Positions 62,079 through 64,000 of a DNA stretch of 64,000 nt are shown here, piece after piece. Origin of the DNA: Vibrio sp. RE88 (GTDB lineage: Bacteria > Pseudomonadota > Gammaproteobacteria > Enterobacterales > Vibrionaceae). The first letter of the stretch is position 1, and every line of letters starts with the position of its first letter. The stretch spans positions 372,001-436,000 of the forward strand of contig NZ_VTYQ01000002.1 of NCBI RefSeq assembly GCF_013113835.1. The letters are read 5' to 3'. The translations under genes were made by a program, and so were the position numbers. Under the pieces are notes generated by a model, which saw only the letters and a list, made by a program, of their open reading frames with translations, had not been told where the DNA came from and did no database searches.

Positions 62079-62777
62079 ATGAACACATTATTAGCGATAT
62101 CCGTCGCCTCAACCCTCTCTAGTGGACAAATCTGGTCACATGAAGGTCAACCTGCTCAGGTTATTGAACTCTTTACGTCAGAAGGGTGTTCCAGCTGCCC
62201 ACCAGCGGACAAATATTTATCAACGTTTGAAGAAAGTGATCGACTATGGAAAGAAATTATTCCAGTGGCTTATCACGTCGATTATTGGGACTACCTTGGC
62301 TGGCAAGACGACTTTGCGAAACCTGAATACTCACAATTGCAGCGTCTCTATCGTGCATATGATGTCGTGGGCAGTGTCTACACGCCAGGATTCATTGTCG
62401 ATGGTAAAGAGTGGCGCGGTTTCTTCAATTGGGTTAACCGCGAGCTTCCTGTTCTAGAACCTAGAAATGCCGAAAGGCTAACACTTAGTCGAAAGGGCAA
62501 TAAGTTCATTCTTAATTTCGACAAATCAGGGCATCTCGACGCGACGATCGTCTTTCTGGCTAATAACCGAACCACCATAGTGAAGGCCGGAGAAAACAGA
62601 GGAAAATCACTCGAACACGATTTTATTGCTAAGGAACGTCAGCAAAGTCGCTCCTCGACCGGAACTTGGCATTTTGAATTGACGAATGAACTGAATGACA
62701 TTGATGCTGTGGTTGCTTGGATAACGAAACCAGGTAGCTTTGAGAGAATCCAAACCGTGGCAGGTAAAATTGAATAA
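62079..62777 (+). CDS. DUF1223 family thioredoxin-fold protein
   Basis: A 232-residue protein with an N-terminal signal-like segment (MNTLLAISVASTLSSGQIWS), then VIELFTSEGCSSCPPADKYL with a CxxC thioredoxin-like motif, and PVAYHVDYWDYLGWQDDFA. This is the DUF1223 pattern. Likely periplasmic with a redox role, but none is demonstrated for the family. Confidence 0.87.
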   Translation: MNTLLAISVASTLSSGQIWSHEGQPAQVIELFTSEGCSSCPPADKYLSTFEESDRLWKEIIPVAYHVDYWDYLGWQDDFAKPEYSQLQRLYRAYDVVGSVYTPGFIVDGKEWRGFFNWVNRELPVLEPRNAERLTLSRKGNKFILNFDKSGHLDATIVFLANNRTTIVKAGENRGKSLEHDFIAKERQQSRSSTGTWHFELTNELNDIDAVVAWITKPGSFERIQTVAGKIE

Positions 62778-62868
62778 ATTGCGCCTCATGGAGTGACGCT
62801 GTCACACTTGAGGTGTTACCATTTTTGTACTAGAAGCATACTAATGGTTTTGTTATTTGGGCATAAAT

Positions 62869-63660
62869 ATGGGCACTTCAAGATATCTTGTTAAATGGCC
62901 AATTCTATTTATGCTGCTCATCTTTTTGACGAATCAGGCGCGTGCAAGGACCGTGACTTTTGTCACTGATGTTTGGCCTCCATATGTTTTGGATGCTTCA
63001 AAGGGGGAAGGTAAAGGCTTTTTTGTCGATCTCGTTATTGAAATGTGCAAAAGCGAGGAGACGAACATTGAAGTGGCCTATGTCCCTTGGTTAAGGGCTG
63101 AAACCATGGTTAAACACGGTTCAGCTTTCGCTGCTTTTCCCTACGCAGTCACTAAGGCGAGAAAGCAATTTGCCGACTTCTCCGTTGCGCTCACCCAATC
63201 GGCGAACCCACCTAGGATATTTTATTATCGGCCCCTTGTTCCTACGACAGATTCCATCAGCCTTGAGAAGTTAATGGCGTATCGCATCGGTACGTATCTC
63301 GGCTACTACATTAAGGAAAAATTTGATGAACAAGGGCAAGAGTATGTGCTGGCCCAAACTGAAGAAAAAGCATTTCAACTACTACAAAAAGGCCGCATCG
63401 ATTACCTTCCTGCTGATCCAGAGTCTGGTTGGAAATGGATAGCCAAACTCTTCCCAGATTCACAGCACCTCTTCGATATTCTACCTGAGCCTTTTCCCGG
63501 AACTTCACTTCACCTCATGGTGTCCCGTTCTTTCCCTAATGGACAGGAAATCCTGCATCAATGTGAACGAGGCTTTCAGCGAATGAGAGAATCTGGAAAG
63601 TATTTTGAGATGCTTAAGAGTGAAGGAAAACTTAAATATGCGATACCGGACGACAAGTGA
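62869..63660 (+). CDS. Periplasmic solute-binding protein (family 3)
   Basis: A 263-residue secreted protein with a signal peptide ending near ARA (residue 26). It then has the SBP_bac_3 opening VTFVTDVWPPYVLDASKGEG and typical YRIGTYLGYYIKEKFDEQG block. The second lobe includes LLQKGRIDYLPADPESGW. The start is set at the ATG (MGTSRYL) instead of a TTG four codons before. No ABC permease is present; the next gene is a membrane sensor, so it may feed a signalling pathway. Confidence 0.82.
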   Translation: MGTSRYLVKWPILFMLLIFLTNQARARTVTFVTDVWPPYVLDASKGEGKGFFVDLVIEMCKSEETNIEVAYVPWLRAETMVKHGSAFAAFPYAVTKARKQFADFSVALTQSANPPRIFYYRPLVPTTDSISLEKLMAYRIGTYLGYYIKEKFDEQGQEYVLAQTEEKAFQLLQKGRIDYLPADPESGWKWIAKLFPDSQHLFDILPEPFPGTSLHLMVSRSFPNGQEILHQCERGFQRMRESGKYFEMLKSEGKLKYAIPDDK

Positions 63661-63735
63661 CTTTGCATTACGAAAAGCTCTTAACAATCAAAAGCTATAA
63701 TTAGAAGATTGTGGTTATAGTTACAGGGCTCGTCT

Positions 63736-64000
63736 ATGACAAATGATTCAGAATTATGGCTGTTGCGAAGCATAAAAGTATTACCGGTGACACTTACGAT
63801 GACGGTAATGCTTGCCATAACTTTGATTTTTGTCGGAGAAGAACAAAGAAAAATTGATGCATTGCTGGATGGCTTTCGACAGGACTTTATAGAGAACCAG
63901 CGTGAGCAATCACAACATCAACTGCAAAACATCCATCAACATCTGCTTTTTGATGCCTCTCAAACCGTCGATGTATTAAAAGCCGACATTCGAGAACGAG
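63736..64000 (+). CDS. Membrane sensor protein, N-terminal part
   Basis: The 88 codons present begin MTNDSELWLLRSIKVLPVTL with a TM (about residues 14-34) followed by a predicted extracytoplasmic helix FIENQREQSQHQLQNIHQHL, as in cache-domain sensor proteins. The 3' end is beyond the window, so the output domain cannot be seen. A diguanylate cyclase or chemoreceptor would fit. Confidence 0.65.
   Translation, partial: MTNDSELWLLRSIKVLPVTLTMTVMLAITLIFVGEEQRKIDALLDGFRQDFIENQREQSQHQLQNIHQHLLFDASQTVDVLKADIRER

Overview
The window looks like part of a Vibrio chromosome, probably the second chromosome of a Harveyi-clade species (inference). Three things point there. LuxP carries every known AI-2/borate ligand at Vibrio harveyi numbering and is fused by overlap to a hybrid kinase LuxQ. 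The periplasmic nitrate reductase cluster has the vibrio order napFDABC and is followed by a 45-residue membrane protein of the kind found behind nap in vibrios. A class I HMG-CoA reductase and FabV-type enoyl reductase are also present. I see no rRNA, tRNA, IS element, prophage, integron or CRISPR array. This is ordinary, densely coded chromosome.

Layout. 1-6.5 kb: glpABC (anaerobic glycerol-3-phosphate dehydrogenase, minus strand, glpC cut by the window edge), divergent from glpFK (glycerol channel and kinase), with GlpR-like and CRP-like sites between them. 6.5-10 kb: small proteins (YgjV-like, YeeX, YceH, a GIY-YIG protein) and a TraF-like outer-membrane protein. 10.2-14.5 kb: luxPQ and a convergent PilZ protein. 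14.6-16.3 kb: aerobic glpD with a near-perfect GlpR operator and a strong CRP-like site. 16.4-24.8 kb: HMG-CoA reductase, two small unknown proteins, YccS-like membrane protein, helicase IV, CutA, YjdF-like protein and a 2-oxoglutarate/iron oxygenase. 25-36 kb: a DnaJ-related protein, an ABC-class ATPase, a GAF/GGDEF/EAL phosphodiesterase, FabV, tesA/ybbA/ybbP and a FAD oxidoreductase. 36-40 kb: pxpABC (5-oxoprolinase) and galE.

40-47 kb is the nitrate block: napFDABC with a small membrane protein, divergent from a NarQ-type sensor and NarP-type regulator, with an FNR-like site between them; dcuC follows. 48.8-53 kb: an EAL protein, a lipase, an unknown protein, a DUF2164 protein, cytochrome b561 and YceI. 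53-58 kb: a formate/nitrite channel fused to CBS domains, a divergent LysR regulator, a DUF1097 protein and a YbjD/OLD nuclease. 58-64 kb: a nucleotidase-family phosphoesterase, a 31-residue candidate membrane protein, a TerC/Alx protein behind a yybP-ykoY manganese riboswitch, small and secreted proteins, a periplasmic solute-binding protein, and the start of a membrane sensor at the right edge.

Functionally the window joins glycerol use, anaerobic respiration (GlpABC can feed quinol to Nap; DcuC handles C4-dicarboxylates; the FocA-CBS protein handles formate or nitrite) and signalling (AI-2, several c-di-GMP-related proteins). The least ordinary features are a symmetric four-box TTATCC dyad at 34.48-34.53 kb, the FocA-CBS fusion with an internal translation start, the riboswitch with a Shine-Dalgarno-masking hairpin, a G10 tract inside the HMG-CoA reductase gene, and a lone mini flagellar-rod-like protein.
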